From NCBI RefSeq assembly GCF_001485575.1, contig NZ_BCNB01000002.1, positions 186,001-250,000 of the forward strand: a stretch of 64,000 nt of DNA, written 5' to 3'. Every line of letters begins with the position of its first letter. Within the stretch, counting starts at the first letter, position 1. Origin of the DNA: Haloarcula sp. CBA1127. Lineage in GTDB: Archaea; Halobacteriota; Halobacteria; Halobacteriales; Haloarculaceae. The translations under genes were made by a program, and so were the position numbers. Shown piece after piece: positions 26,108 to 34,662 of the stretch. The notes beneath the pieces are model-generated. The model saw nothing but the letters and a program-made list of their open reading frames with translations. It was not told the DNA's origin and did no database searches.

Positions 26108-26305
26108 TCAGGTCTCTGCGTCGTACCCCGCGTCCTCCACGACGCTGATGAGTTGCTCTGTGCTGACGTCGCCGTCGACAGACACCTGTCCGGCATCTTT
26201 GTCGGCTTTTGCGCCTTGGACACCAGCGAGCGCCTCGATGGCCTCCTCGACGGTCTGCTCACAGTGACCACAACTCATCCCTTCGACGGTCAACGTCGTA
26301 GACAT
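26108..26305 (-). CDS. Heavy-metal-associated (HMA) domain protein, copper-chaperone-like
   Basis: This 65-residue single-domain protein has MSTTLTVEGMSCGHCEQTVE, with the metal-binding CxxC and the preceding methionine, followed by the HMA beta-alpha pattern ending VEDAGYDAET. It would bind Cu(I) or a similar soft metal and pass it to a P-type ATPase, as CopZ does. No ATPase gene is next to it here. The UspA gene follows further along on the same strand, with an AT-rich gap between. Confidence 0.88.
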   Translation of the reverse strand: MSTTLTVEGMSCGHCEQTVEEAIEALAGVQGAKADKDAGQVSVDGDVSTEQLISVVEDAGYDAET

Positions 26306-26769
26306 AGCAGTTTTGACGAAGGATGCGCAGGACTTCTGGGTTACGACTTACCCGCCAGAACATCAATAAATAGTACCATCTGAATAAGAATATTCAACAT
26401 CAATATATCAATAGATAATTATATATGTATTAGATTGTTACCGATACTGAGCTCTGTGCTCAACACAGGAGCGTATCGAACCGTTCCGGAGTCACGCCCA
26501 GTGGCGCTCGGCCAGTTTCGCCGATAGTGCATCAACTCGCAGAGTCCGGTTCTGACCGAGCTACAGTCAGTACCGTCGAGGCGTATCCGTGGCTCGTGCA
26601 GCCGATTGGCAGCGGGTCCGGTCTAAGAGCGATCGCGGCTGTTGGAACTTTTAAGCGGCAGTTGGAGGTATTGTCCTGGCCTGCTCAAGTCGTACAACAG
26701 TCCATCGACCCCGTAACAACCGCTTTCGACGGAGAACTGCTTGCGGCCAGTGTGTGACTACAAACGCTC
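26306..26769. other. 464-base intergenic region, AT-rich core
   Basis: Bases 26365-26440 are strongly AT-rich (runs such as AATAAATAG and ATATATGTATTAG) and stand out from the GC-rich surroundings. The part at 26527-26757 is open in one plus-strand frame of 76 codons, but the product (LVQPIGSGSGLRAIAAVG...) has no family character and no ribosome site, so I do not call it a gene. The AT tract may be promoter DNA for the minus-strand HMA gene or an eroded insertion. Confidence 0.4.
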
Positions 26770-27204
26770 CTAGTCCGACTCGGAAATGTCAACAGTGAGT
26801 ACCGGAACGGACGACTTCGTGACGACCTTCTGCGCTGTACTCCCGAGCATGTTCTTTTCGTACTTGTCTGCCTGCGTTCCCATCGTAATCAGGTCGATGT
26901 CGGCGTCTGTAACGTACGATACGATGCGGTCTGCTGGCTTCCCCCGCTGGATAGCTGTCGAAACCTCGATTCCTTCCTGTTCCAGTGTGTCCCGGACTGC
27001 CGACGTGGCCTCTTCGCCCTCCGTTCGCAGGTTCTCCAGTACCTCGTCCTGCATCTCGTCATCCATCGACAGGAACGCTCGGTCGTCGACAACATACAGC
27101 GCGTGGACGGTGACATCCCGCCCGTCGGCAATATCGATTGTGTGTTCCAGTACCTGCTCCATTGACGCACTCCCATCCGTTGGAACGAGAATATCGCTAT
27201 ACAT
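26770..27204 (-). CDS. Universal stress protein (UspA family)
   Basis: This is a 144-residue single Usp domain. The N-terminal strand is MYSDILVPTDGSASMEQVL. The ATP-binding region near the C-terminus reads LITMGTQADKYEKNMLGSTAQKV, followed by VPVLTVDI. The G-x2-G-x9-G-(S/T) pattern is only approximately met (MGT...LGSTAQ), so nucleotide binding is likely but not certain. Cytoplasmic; stress role inferred from the family. The gene stands alone, with an upstream TATA-like element for the minus strand near 27220-27235. Confidence 0.85.
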   Translation of the reverse strand: MYSDILVPTDGSASMEQVLEHTIDIADGRDVTVHALYVVDDRAFLSMDDEMQDEVLENLRTEGEEATSAVRDTLEQEGIEVSTAIQRGKPADRIVSYVTDADIDLITMGTQADKYEKNMLGSTAQKVVTKSSVPVLTVDISESD

Positions 27205-27324
27205 CGTTCGTACAAATCAAGTTGTCACAAACATCCCTTTCGATTCTGTTCAGCCATCGCAAACACGGAAGCCGTACCACGATTGTGGCGGACAATGCTC
27301 GGTTCAGGCCTGCGTGGCACCGAC

Positions 27325-28680
27325 TTAGAGATAGCCGAGTCGCTCCAACCGCGACTTGAGGTCTACGTCGTCGAAGCCATCGATATCGTATTCTGCCATT
27401 TCGTCCTCCCCGGACGCGAGTTGAGTGATTTCGAGCGTCTCACTTTGCGCTGCGGAGTCCGCGACAACGTCCGACGGTGGGCGGTCGATAGGTGTTCCGT
27501 CGCTGGGCTCGGACCGCCGGCCCCGCACGACCGCTTCGTACTCATCCTCGCCCCACGCTGCGCGCTTGTAGACGGTGTCACCGGGTCCGTCCCGGTACAC
27601 GAGCGACGCCGGCTGTCGGAACCGGTCCGGTTCGTCAGTGTACTGCTCGGCGTACTCCGCCGTCTGCCCGGTCGGTGGTGCCTGATATGCAGTCGTCTGC
27701 CCGTCCGGTGCGACGAACCATCCGGAGTCGTCCGCTTCGCCGTCGAAGGCAGCCAGCACGGCGTCGGGAAACCGCGACAGCGTCGCCAGGGACTCGATTC
27801 GCTGTCCCTCGGTCTGCCCCGGACCTCGGACGACCAGTGGGACGTGAAACAGTTCCTCCTGTGTCCCCATCCCGTGCATGACGGCCGGTGGCTCTGTGGC
27901 CGCCTGTGGCGGCTCTCCGAACCCATCACCGTGGTCCGACGTGATGACCACGAGCGTGTCGTCCAAAACGCCGCGTGCTTCCAGGTCACCGATGACCTGC
28001 TCCAGAATGGCGTCGGTCTGTCGAATCGCCCCGTCGTACAGCGGTTCGAGCAGTTGTCCGACGCCAGCCGGGAGTTGCTCCCCGTAGACGCTCCACTCCC
28101 ACTTGATTGGGAGTTCGTCGTGCATTCCCCAGTACAGGTTCGCGCCCCACTCGTCGTAGGCGTCCCGAGTCGCGTACGGCATATGCGCGTCCATCAGATT
28201 GAGGCACGCGGCCCAGGACTCCGTTTGCTCGTCAATCCACTCTGTCAGCCTATCGGCGTACCAGAACCCGTCGACACCGTTGCGGGTCTCGGACGGGTCG
28301 TCAACGTCCGTCGAATCAGGCCGTTCCGTGACGACGGTCTCGAAGCTGTCACTGAGCCCAGATGGGTGAACTGTGAGATACGGGTTCTCGGTGAATACGC
28401 CGGTCTCGTAGCCTTCCTCATCAAGGAAATCAAAGATGGTCTGGCCGGGTTGCAGGCGCTCGGTAATCTGGAGTTCGTGGCTCTCGGACGGCACACCGGT
28501 GAACAGGCTTGTATGGGCCGGCAGCGACCAGCTCGCGGTCGTCCGTGCCTGCGTGTACACCGTCGCCTCACGACCGAATTCTTCGAGGAAGGGTGTGGTC
28601 TTGCGCCGATGACCTAACAGCGAGGTGTTCGCCGCGCGTACGCAGTCAAGAACGACGAGTAACACGTTTGGCCGACCCAT
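27325..28680 (-). CDS. Sulfatase-family hydrolase with non-canonical active-site motif
   Basis: This 451-residue protein has the alkaline-phosphatase/sulfatase fold. It begins MGRPNVLLVVLDCVRAANTS (D12 is a metal ligand) and carries SWSLPAHTSLFTG around 50-62. The usual C/S-x-P-x-R maturation motif is S52-L-P-A-H56 here, with histidine in place of arginine. A metal-binding block TLVVITSDHGDGFGEP lies at about residues 233-248. With Ser and no Arg, formylglycine formation is doubtful, so it may be a phosphodiesterase- or phosphatase-like relative. No signal peptide is present; the protein appears cytoplasmic. It is monocistronic. Confidence 0.8.
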   Translation of the reverse strand: MGRPNVLLVVLDCVRAANTSLLGHRRKTTPFLEEFGREATVYTQARTTASWSLPAHTSLFTGVPSESHELQITERLQPGQTIFDFLDEEGYETGVFTENPYLTVHPSGLSDSFETVVTERPDSTDVDDPSETRNGVDGFWYADRLTEWIDEQTESWAACLNLMDAHMPYATRDAYDEWGANLYWGMHDELPIKWEWSVYGEQLPAGVGQLLEPLYDGAIRQTDAILEQVIGDLEARGVLDDTLVVITSDHGDGFGEPPQAATEPPAVMHGMGTQEELFHVPLVVRGPGQTEGQRIESLATLSRFPDAVLAAFDGEADDSGWFVAPDGQTTAYQAPPTGQTAEYAEQYTDEPDRFRQPASLVYRDGPGDTVYKRAAWGEDEYEAVVRGRRSEPSDGTPIDRPPSDVVADSAAQSETLEITQLASGEDEMAEYDIDGFDDVDLKSRLERLGYL

Positions 28681-29053
28681 TGTCAGGCTTTAGGAGGTCT
28701 TCACGGCAAAAGTATGTTCTGTAACCGTTCTCTCTCACAACGGCACTGGTGTTCCATCTCGACCCATCTGTGAATCACATCGACCACTCGGAACAGAGCC
28801 AGTCGGTTATTCAGCGGTTGCCGGCGGAGAACTCTTCTATCAGTAAGCGCCAGATTCACCGCTTGTTGCCGTTACAAACCTCCAACCATTTTGACACAGC
28901 CCGTCACTTCTTGGACTATGCCAGAAATTCAAGACACAGGCTCTGTTGCAATCAGCGGTAAGTGTTAGTTTTGTATTCCGGCCGTCCAGTACAGGGGACA
29001 ATTCTATCAACAAGTCTTTTAATTGGATCATCTGACACCTAGAAGAGTCGCCC
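28681..29053. other. 373-base intergenic region with short inverted sequences
   Basis: The stretch has no convincing gene. GGCTCTGTTGC at 28939-28949 resembles the end of some IS6-family elements, and AACAGAGCC at 28792-28800 is its inverse complement, but the two face outward rather than inward, so a complete element is not present. The minus-strand sulfatase promoter probably lies within its first 60 bases and the plus-strand lipoprotein promoter (CTTTTAATTGG near 29010) at its end. Confidence 0.35.
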
Positions 29054-29554
29054 ATGGTCCTTCGTCGAAGAAAGTACCTCCAATTCCTTCCAATATTGAC
29101 GACTCCGGTTGTTTCGGGATGTAGCCAGCAAAATGAGTCGCCTTCGGTTATTCTTCGGATGGTACGGATCATCAATCTCTCCGAGACGGAGTTACCGGTT
29201 GAACTGACTGCGGTGGATGACACAGGAACGGCTGTTGGGCTATATACCGGACAGATCGGAACTCAAGGACCGACTGCAGGGGATGGTGAAGTTGTCCTCC
29301 AGCCGAGTGAAATTATGGAGCCGCTCCAGTACGATTATTACCTCACAGTCTCCGGGTCCCAGCGGGCAAAAATTATCGCTAAAAGCCTCAAATCCGCCTA
29401 TCAGAGCGAGTCGTCCGAACAGGTTGTGGGATGTGTAGAACTCAGTTTCGCCATTCGTGATCCAACTACCGATGCCGAAGTGTGGGGTGACTACACGTTC
29501 TGGGAACGTTGCGAGACTGCCCCTGGGACAGTCGATCCCACGACCAGTTCCTGA
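29054..29554 (+). CDS. Hypothetical lipoprotein with Tat-like signal
   Basis: The protein has 166 residues. The N-terminus (LRRRKYLQFLPILTTPVVSG followed by Cys) combines an RR-type signal, a short hydrophobic stretch and a lipobox, so the mature protein would be lipid-anchored. The remainder is beta-rich (VILRMVRIINLSETELPVEL, YYLTVSGSQRAKIIAK) with two further cysteines near the C-terminus (VVGC and ERCE). No family was recognised. It is a single gene, with a TTTTAATTGG TATA-like box about 40 bases upstream. Confidence 0.6.
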   Translation: MVLRRRKYLQFLPILTTPVVSGCSQQNESPSVILRMVRIINLSETELPVELTAVDDTGTAVGLYTGQIGTQGPTAGDGEVVLQPSEIMEPLQYDYYLTVSGSQRAKIIAKSLKSAYQSESSEQVVGCVELSFAIRDPTTDAEVWGDYTFWERCETAPGTVDPTTSS

Positions 29555-29697
29555 ACTGCAAAATACGCACCTTTTACCGACCGGCTATTCCATCCTATTT
29601 TCTATCTGAAAAATGGGATTTCAGTAGAGCCAAGACACAGTGTGCCAGACCCTGCGGGAGTATATTTTATGTGGGTCGACAGTCTGATGAGTAATAC

Positions 29698-30096
29698 GTG
29701 GTCAAATCAACGGTCCGGTTTCCCGAAGCGGTGATGGACTGCGTCGAGGAGATGGTAGCGGAGGGTGTCTTCTCGAACAAGTCCGAGTTTCAGCGGTTCG
29801 CCGTTGAGTACGTCCTTTCGGAAATCGAGGACTACGAACCCGAGATGGTTGATTTTGACGAACTCCAGAAAGAGGTCTTCCAGCACCAGCCGGCTTCCAG
29901 CGGGGCCGAGATGTCGCCGGAGATCAACGAGAACTTCTACGAGAACGCGGCGCGCGTCCGGCAGTTCGCGATTCGCGGGGACATCGAGACGGCAGAAGAG
30001 TACATCGACACTGCGTACCCCGTGACAGACCCTCGCTGCTTACTGCTTGACGACTTGCTCGAATCCTATCGACAGCACGACACCGAGGACGAATAA
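29698..30096 (+). CDS. Ribbon-helix-helix (CopG-type) DNA-binding protein
   Basis: The protein has 132 residues with a GTG start at 29698, just in front of the conserved strand. The N-terminus KSTVRFPEAVMDCVEEMVAE, then FSNKSEFQRFAVEYVLSEIE is a typical RHH fold (strand, helix, helix). The C-terminus, about 75 residues, is acidic and helical (NENFYENAARVRQFAIRGDI, EEYIDTAYPVTDP). No ATG is better placed. A TATA-like TATATTTTAT lies about 28 to 35 bases upstream. It probably regulates a nearby promoter, but no operator was found. Confidence 0.75.
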   Translation: MVKSTVRFPEAVMDCVEEMVAEGVFSNKSEFQRFAVEYVLSEIEDYEPEMVDFDELQKEVFQHQPASSGAEMSPEINENFYENAARVRQFAIRGDIETAEEYIDTAYPVTDPRCLLLDDLLESYRQHDTEDE

Positions 30097-30161
30097 GTCG
30101 CTTCCCGGAGCCGATACTCGATTCCCTCGTCGCATCACCGATTGAACTATTCTACGGCGCG

Positions 30162-31235
30162 TCAGTCGTCGTCAGCGCGGGCCTCTGGCGTCGCCTCTGA
30201 GCGTGGCCCGGCGGCGTGTCCCTCGTGCGTCAGCGCTGTCGCGAACAGTTCTTCTGAGACTGCGGGAACGTCCACGTCTTCAACCGCACCCTCGGACTCA
30301 ATGTCGTCGACTGAACGAGGGTACTTCCTGAGGTCTTTGTGGATCGCGATGCCCGCGTCTGCGCCTTCGCCCATGGCGATCGGGATCTGGTTGTGGCCCG
30401 GCGTCAGGTCGCCGACGGCGTAGACGCCGGAGACACTGGTCTCGCCGTGGTCGTCGACGGCCACAGTCCCGTCGTCGTTTCTATCGAGCCCCAGTTCATC
30501 GGCCAGTTCCGCGTGGTAGTCCGACCCCAGCATCGGGAAGCCACCCTTGTACTCCCGAACGCTTCCGTCCTCGAATTCGTACGCTGATAGCCAGCCGTCG
30601 TCGTCGGTCTGCTTCCCAGAGAGCTCCGTCTCGATGATTTCGACTGGGTGATTGTCGAGCATCGTCTGCGTCTCGTCGCTCCATTCCGGCGTTTCGCCGC
30701 GAGTCAGGATGTCAACGTCGTCGGTGTAGTTCAGCATAATCATCGCGACGTGGGCCGCGGCTTCGCCGGTCCCCATCACGAACACCGGCTCGCCGACGAA
30801 CATGAACGCGTCACAGTGGAGACACCAGTGGAGCCCTTTCCCGGTCCGCGGCAGCGGCGGGTCCGGACGTTCGTCGGCGAACCCGGTCGCCAGGACAACT
30901 CGCTTGACCACCAGTTCGCCGTCGCTCGTCGTTACGGTGAATCCGTCCTCGTCGCTGTCGGCGAGTGGCTCGACCGACTCCACGAAGCCCCGCTCGTAGG
31001 TCCCGCCGTAATCCTGCACCTGTTCGCGTGCCGTCTCCAGGAACTCGTTCCCCGAAACGTCCTCGGTGACGCCGATGACGTTGTGGGTGTCGGTCATCAT
31101 CGCAGCGCGGCCCCCACCACGGTTGATAACAACCGTGTCCATCCCCAGTCGGGAGGTGTATAGTGCGCTCGTCAGTCCGGCCGGCCCACCGCCGACCACG
31201 GCCACATCATAGTCGAACTGCCCATCGGTATACAT
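30162..31235 (-). CDS. Thioredoxin-reductase-like FAD/NAD(P) oxidoreductase
   Basis: The protein has 357 residues. The FAD dinucleotide motif is DVAVVGGGPAGLTSALYTSR near the N-terminus, the redox cysteines are in HWCLHCDAFMFVG (CxxC near residues 147-150), and the second nucleotide motif is VFVMGTGEAAAHVAMIM. The C-terminal FAD motif is SGVYAVGDLTPGHNQIPIAM. The start at 31235 follows a TATA-like GTTTTTATTCC about 27 bases away; an upstream extension is not supported. It would reduce a thioredoxin-like partner or another disulfide. It precedes no operon partner. Active-site order is normal. Confidence 0.85.
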   Translation of the reverse strand: MYTDGQFDYDVAVVGGGPAGLTSALYTSRLGMDTVVINRGGGRAAMMTDTHNVIGVTEDVSGNEFLETAREQVQDYGGTYERGFVESVEPLADSDEDGFTVTTSDGELVVKRVVLATGFADERPDPPLPRTGKGLHWCLHCDAFMFVGEPVFVMGTGEAAAHVAMIMLNYTDDVDILTRGETPEWSDETQTMLDNHPVEIIETELSGKQTDDDGWLSAYEFEDGSVREYKGGFPMLGSDYHAELADELGLDRNDDGTVAVDDHGETSVSGVYAVGDLTPGHNQIPIAMGEGADAGIAIHKDLRKYPRSVDDIESEGAVEDVDVPAVSEELFATALTHEGHAAGPRSEATPEARADDD

Positions 31236-31354
31236 TATCATAAAACACGTGCTCAAGGAATAAAAACAGCAGAACAGCGGCCATCGACACAGTAATCTGT
31301 CACTGGTGACTGACTTCTTGAGCAACGCGAACGACAGGCTCGCTGGCCCCTGTC

Positions 31355-32029
31355 TCACCCAGGACCGAGGGCTGCGATGTCGGCCCCGACCGTCGCCTGT
31401 GCATCAGCCGGGTTCGGATCACTGTCAGCCAGATGCGTCCATTCGTGGGCAGGCAGCGCCGACAGGTGGTCAGTGATCGCTGTGCTGTACGGCGTCGCTT
31501 TCACGGTGCTCTCCTTGTTACCCCAGATGTGGTTGATGACGGTCATCGAATCGATGCGTATCTCGACCGATTCCGGATCACATCGTGCCACCAGTGCTTG
31601 CAGCCCGAGCTGGAGGGCAGCGTATTCGGCGACGTTGTTGTTCGTCCGGGAGCCGACCGGACGCCCGAGTCGGGCGATCGGTGTCTCATCAGCCTGAATC
31701 ACAGCACCGGCTCCAGCCGGTCCGTTACTGTGCGCGCTGCCGTCCACATAGAGAACTACCTGTGACGCGGCGGAAGTAGCCGCGCTCTGCTGTGCCGGGG
31801 GCGGGCCAGATTCGATAAGCTCGTCGATTGCGGTCCGTATTTCATCAGCAGTGGTCTCCGGGTCGAACAGGCCACCGTAGCCAGCGACGGCAGCATTGAT
31901 CGCATCGATAGCGGGGGTGAGTTCGTATCGATACAGGGCCAAGAGCTCGTCGACCCGCGTCGCCAGCGGCGAGAGCGTCTCCGCTGGCAGACGCTCTCTA
32001 TCACCTGCTGGCTGATTGTGACGGTCCAT
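31355..32029 (-). CDS. rnhA: Ribonuclease HI with N-terminal helical extension
   Basis: The protein has 224 residues. The first 85 residues are helical and unrelated to the catalytic domain. RNase H follows with D96 (VVLYVDGSAHSN), E135 (NNVAEYAALQLG), D160 (VEIRIDSMTV) and D209 (NPADAQATV), which is the full D-E-D-D set. It would remove RNA from RNA-DNA hybrids, including primers and R-loops. N-terminal extensions are known in several haloarchaeal and bacterial RNase HI proteins and may bind hybrid duplex. Same direction as the oxidoreductase, 119 bases before it. Confidence 0.85.
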   Translation of the reverse strand: MDRHNQPAGDRERLPAETLSPLATRVDELLALYRYELTPAIDAINAAVAGYGGLFDPETTADEIRTAIDELIESGPPPAQQSAATSAASQVVLYVDGSAHSNGPAGAGAVIQADETPIARLGRPVGSRTNNNVAEYAALQLGLQALVARCDPESVEIRIDSMTVINHIWGNKESTVKATPYSTAITDHLSALPAHEWTHLADSDPNPADAQATVGADIAALGPG

Positions 32030-32173
32030 CAGTGATGCGTAGCTGCGGGCGGGTAAAAGACACTTCGCCGCGACAGGCCCAACGGGCGGTCGGCGTACGA
32101 ATATCTCTCCAATGACTGGAACTTTCGGATGGGAGCCAAAATAAGCCGTCGCTGCCTACTGGATAGATATCTG

Positions 32174-32503
32174 ATGACCGTCGACCGGATTGAAGTAAGC
32201 CATACCGCTGCAGAGAAAGCTGACCGATATCTCACGCCGGAGCAACTCAAGACCGTGCTGCGGGAACACACCGGCTACGTGTGCCGACGCGCGTCACCGA
32301 ACCACGACGACCTGTACCCGGACAACGAATTTACACTGCGCGGTGAGTTTTACGGACTACAGCTTGACATCGTTTTTGCCGTCGAAAGCGACCATGTTGC
32401 AGTCATTACACAGATGTCACAGCACAGCGACAGTTTGCGCGGACAGTTCTACGAGTACGTCGGCGACACCGCTGAGGATGCCGTCAAACACGCTCGGTCG
32501 TAG
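32174..32503 (+). CDS. Hypothetical 109-residue protein
   Basis: From the ATG at 32174 the product begins MTVDRIEVSHTAAEKADRYL. Three to four strands alternate with helices (LDIVFAVESDHVAVITQMS, LRGQFYEYVGDTAEDAVKH). The single cysteine (YVCRRASPNHDD) is not a zinc site. No family was recognised. The start at 32129 would add residues unlike a real N-terminus. It is divergent from the RNase H gene, and a TATA-like GATATCTG precedes it closely. Confidence 0.55.
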   Translation: MTVDRIEVSHTAAEKADRYLTPEQLKTVLREHTGYVCRRASPNHDDLYPDNEFTLRGEFYGLQLDIVFAVESDHVAVITQMSQHSDSLRGQFYEYVGDTAEDAVKHARS

Positions 32504-32576
32504 AGCGCATGAATTCAACGGACTGTCTGCAGTTGGGACCGCAGTTAACAGCCCTGAGACCGTATCCCTAGCCACA

Positions 32577-33785
32577 ATGGACAGACGGACCTTCCTTGCT
32601 GCGAGCGGGCTCTCGGTCGCAGGGACACTCGCGGGCTGTAGTGCTCCCAGTGACGACCAGCAAGGGGACGGCGATACAGCCACGGATTCCGGGCAGACCG
32701 ACGATGCAGCGACCGCTGTGACTGTCGAAACCGTCGTCGATGGGCTCGAATCCCCATGGAGCATCACCTCGCTGCCTGATAGCTCGCAATTGTTGGTCAC
32801 AGAGCGCGTCGGCCGCGTGGTGCTGGTCGATTCTGGAGACGGAACAATCACGCCTGTCACTGGCGCACCGTCGGTGTACGCGAGCGGCCAGGGCGGGATG
32901 CTCGATACGGCGCTCCATCCCGACTTTCCGGACCCGGCGTGGGTGTATCTGACATATTCGAAGGCCAACGACAGCGGTGAGTCGGCCACACATCTGGGCC
33001 GTGGTCGCCTGAACGTGGCTGACGCGCAGTTCGAGGCGTTTGAACAACTGCACGTCGCAGAGCCGTTTGTCGACTCAGACGGACACTTCGGGTCTCGCGT
33101 CGTGTTCGGCCCGGACGAGTTGGTGTACATGACTGTTGGCGACAGACAGTTCAAGGACTTCGGGCCCGACCACGTCGCGCAGGACCGGACGAACGAACTC
33201 GGGACCACACTTCGGCTGACGCCCTCGGGTGAGATTCCCGAGACGAATCCGTTCACCGACGACCCGGACGCGGTCGATTCGATATTCAGCTACGGTCACC
33301 GCAACGCCCAGGGGATGACCGTCCACCCCGACACGGGAGCCATTTGGCAGGCCGAGTTCGGCGAGCAAGACGGCGACGAAATCAACATCGTCAAACGGGG
33401 CGCCAACTACGGCTGGCCGGTCGCCGACGAGGGCTGTACCTACGGCAGCGGCGACCCTATCGGCGTCAGCCACGCGGACCGGGACGATGTCGTGGCACCG
33501 GTCTATTCGTGGGACTGCGGATCAGGTGGGTTCCCGCCCAGCGGGACGACTTTCTACACCGGTGACGCCTTCCCGGAGTGGACCGGCGACTTGCTCGTCG
33601 GCGGGCTGGCATCGCAATACCTCGCCCGGTTCACCGTCGACGGGCGAACGGTCGAAGAAGCGACGCCCCTCCTCGACGACCGCGGGTGGCGCATCCGCGA
33701 CGTGGTGGTCGAACCCGAAACCGGATCCGTCCTCGCTGCAATCGACTCGTCGGACGCACCTATCGTGCGACTCCATCCGACCTGA
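32577..33785 (+). CDS. PQQ-dependent glucose/sorbosone dehydrogenase-family lipoprotein
   Basis: The protein has 402 residues. The Tat-type signal DRRTFLAASGLSVAGTLAGC ends in a lipobox Cys near residue 21. A six-bladed GSDH propeller begins at about residue 48 with ETVVDGLESPWSITSLPDSS and continues with GMLDTALHPDFPDPAWVYLT, YGHRNAQGMTVHPDTGAIWQ, EFGEQDGDEINIVKRGANYG and GTTFYTGDAFPEW. The sugar-acid catalytic histidine would fall in GHRNAQ. It should oxidise a sugar outside the membrane if PQQ is available; PQQ synthesis is not shown here. Monocistronic. Confidence 0.85.
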   Translation: MDRRTFLAASGLSVAGTLAGCSAPSDDQQGDGDTATDSGQTDDAATAVTVETVVDGLESPWSITSLPDSSQLLVTERVGRVVLVDSGDGTITPVTGAPSVYASGQGGMLDTALHPDFPDPAWVYLTYSKANDSGESATHLGRGRLNVADAQFEAFEQLHVAEPFVDSDGHFGSRVVFGPDELVYMTVGDRQFKDFGPDHVAQDRTNELGTTLRLTPSGEIPETNPFTDDPDAVDSIFSYGHRNAQGMTVHPDTGAIWQAEFGEQDGDEINIVKRGANYGWPVADEGCTYGSGDPIGVSHADRDDVVAPVYSWDCGSGGFPPSGTTFYTGDAFPEWTGDLLVGGLASQYLARFTVDGRTVEEATPLLDDRGWRIRDVVVEPETGSVLAAIDSSDAPIVRLHPT

Positions 33786-33974
33786 ATCGGCCAAATCGGC
33801 GACAACTAGTGACCGGCGAACCGTCCACGGAATTCGAACGGGTGTCGGAGAGATACGTCAGATGTGAGCGGGGGCCGTTCTGATCCTATAGATCCATACA
33901 GATTCCTGTCAGGTAGACCCGGTTAGCGAGCCCCGTACCGCGTCATTTTTGCTTCTGAACGCGCTACACTGGCT

Positions 33975-34148
33975 GTGAATCAGACTGCGATTCTGCACGC
34001 CGCGTTCGGAGTACTGATCGTCGCAGGGTTCCTCGTTTCGGCACCACTGAGCTATGGCCTGTACGGGCTGGGAGCTGCCTGTTTCATCGCCGGCATCGTA
34101 CTTGCACGGCGGGATAGCGACGGATCGGAAACTGCCGATAGCGTCTGA
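33975..34148 (+). CDS. 57-residue two-helix membrane protein
   Basis: A GTG-initiated frame reads NQTAILHAAFGVLIVAGFLV, then LSYGLYGLGAACFIAGIVLA and ends RRDSDGSETADSV. Two hydrophobic helices are separated by a short loop and followed by a positively charged then acidic tail. The length and layout match small haloarchaeal membrane proteins. It has no named family. The start is at 33975 and the stop TGA is at 34146-34148. It has a moderate chance of being a real gene, given the clean hydrophobic pattern. Confidence 0.5.
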   Translation: MNQTAILHAAFGVLIVAGFLVSAPLSYGLYGLGAACFIAGIVLARRDSDGSETADSV

Positions 34149-34662
34149 TATCGGGAACGCGACATGGGGTCCGGTATCAGGATAAGGCAGAGTGGTTTGC
34201 GGGGCTGTACTGCTCTACCGATATGAACGCCTGTGAGGGTAGTCGCCGTCGGGAGTCTCGGCTTCCTCGGTGGAACTGAGCGGTTCCTTGGGCTTGATTG
34301 GGTCGCCCGATTCGAGTCCCTTTTCGGCGAGTGCATACCCCCCCATGACCCCGATGATGAGTCGGTTGGCCAGCCCACTGGTGATTGAAGCGCTCCCTCT
34401 CGGGAGTAGCTATTATGGGGCTGACACCTGATGCCGAAGCATGGACCGGCGAACGCGGCGACGAGTAAGCCGAGGACGAGAAGCAGCGAGACCCTGAAAG
34501 TGATACTCTACATACCACTTCGAATGCAGGCATAATGGCCTGTTCATTTGTCACTGGCGTCTGCGGTCCGGTCTGGGTCAACCGCCCGGTTACTGTTGCC
34601 TGCGGTATCAGTCACACATTTCGTCGGCGGTTTTATTCGACAGGTGAAACTATCACTGTCAT
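34149..34662 (-). other. Intergenic region with a possible decayed small membrane protein
   Basis: On the minus strand the frame 34215-34409 reads GLANRLIIGVMGGYALAEKG, then LESGDPIKPKEPLSSTEEAE, with a glycine-zipper-like hydrophobic patch, ending TAG at 34215. The only good start is ATG at 34346 (43 residues), but the similarity to a real protein extends before it, up to an in-frame stop at 34410-34412. In another frame, VSLLLVLGLLVAAFAGPCFG looks like a signal peptide. A CCCCCCC run at 34338-34344 could mark a frameshift. This is treated as a remnant, not a gene. Confidence 0.35.

Noticed and set aside
26527-26757. 76-codon frame in the gap before the UspA gene
   Set aside because: No homology-like pattern, no ribosome site or promoter at the right distance, and it does not resemble any haloarchaeal small protein.
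27283-28617. Long open frame on the plus strand opposite the sulfatase gene
   Set aside because: Composition is rich in R, P and V and shows no motif; it mirrors the GC-rich codon positions of the sulfatase gene, which has clear family motifs on the minus strand.
28792-28949. IS6-like ends AACAGAGCC and GGCTCTGTT as a mobile element
   Set aside because: The repeats point outward, are only nine bases, and no transposase lies inside or beside them.
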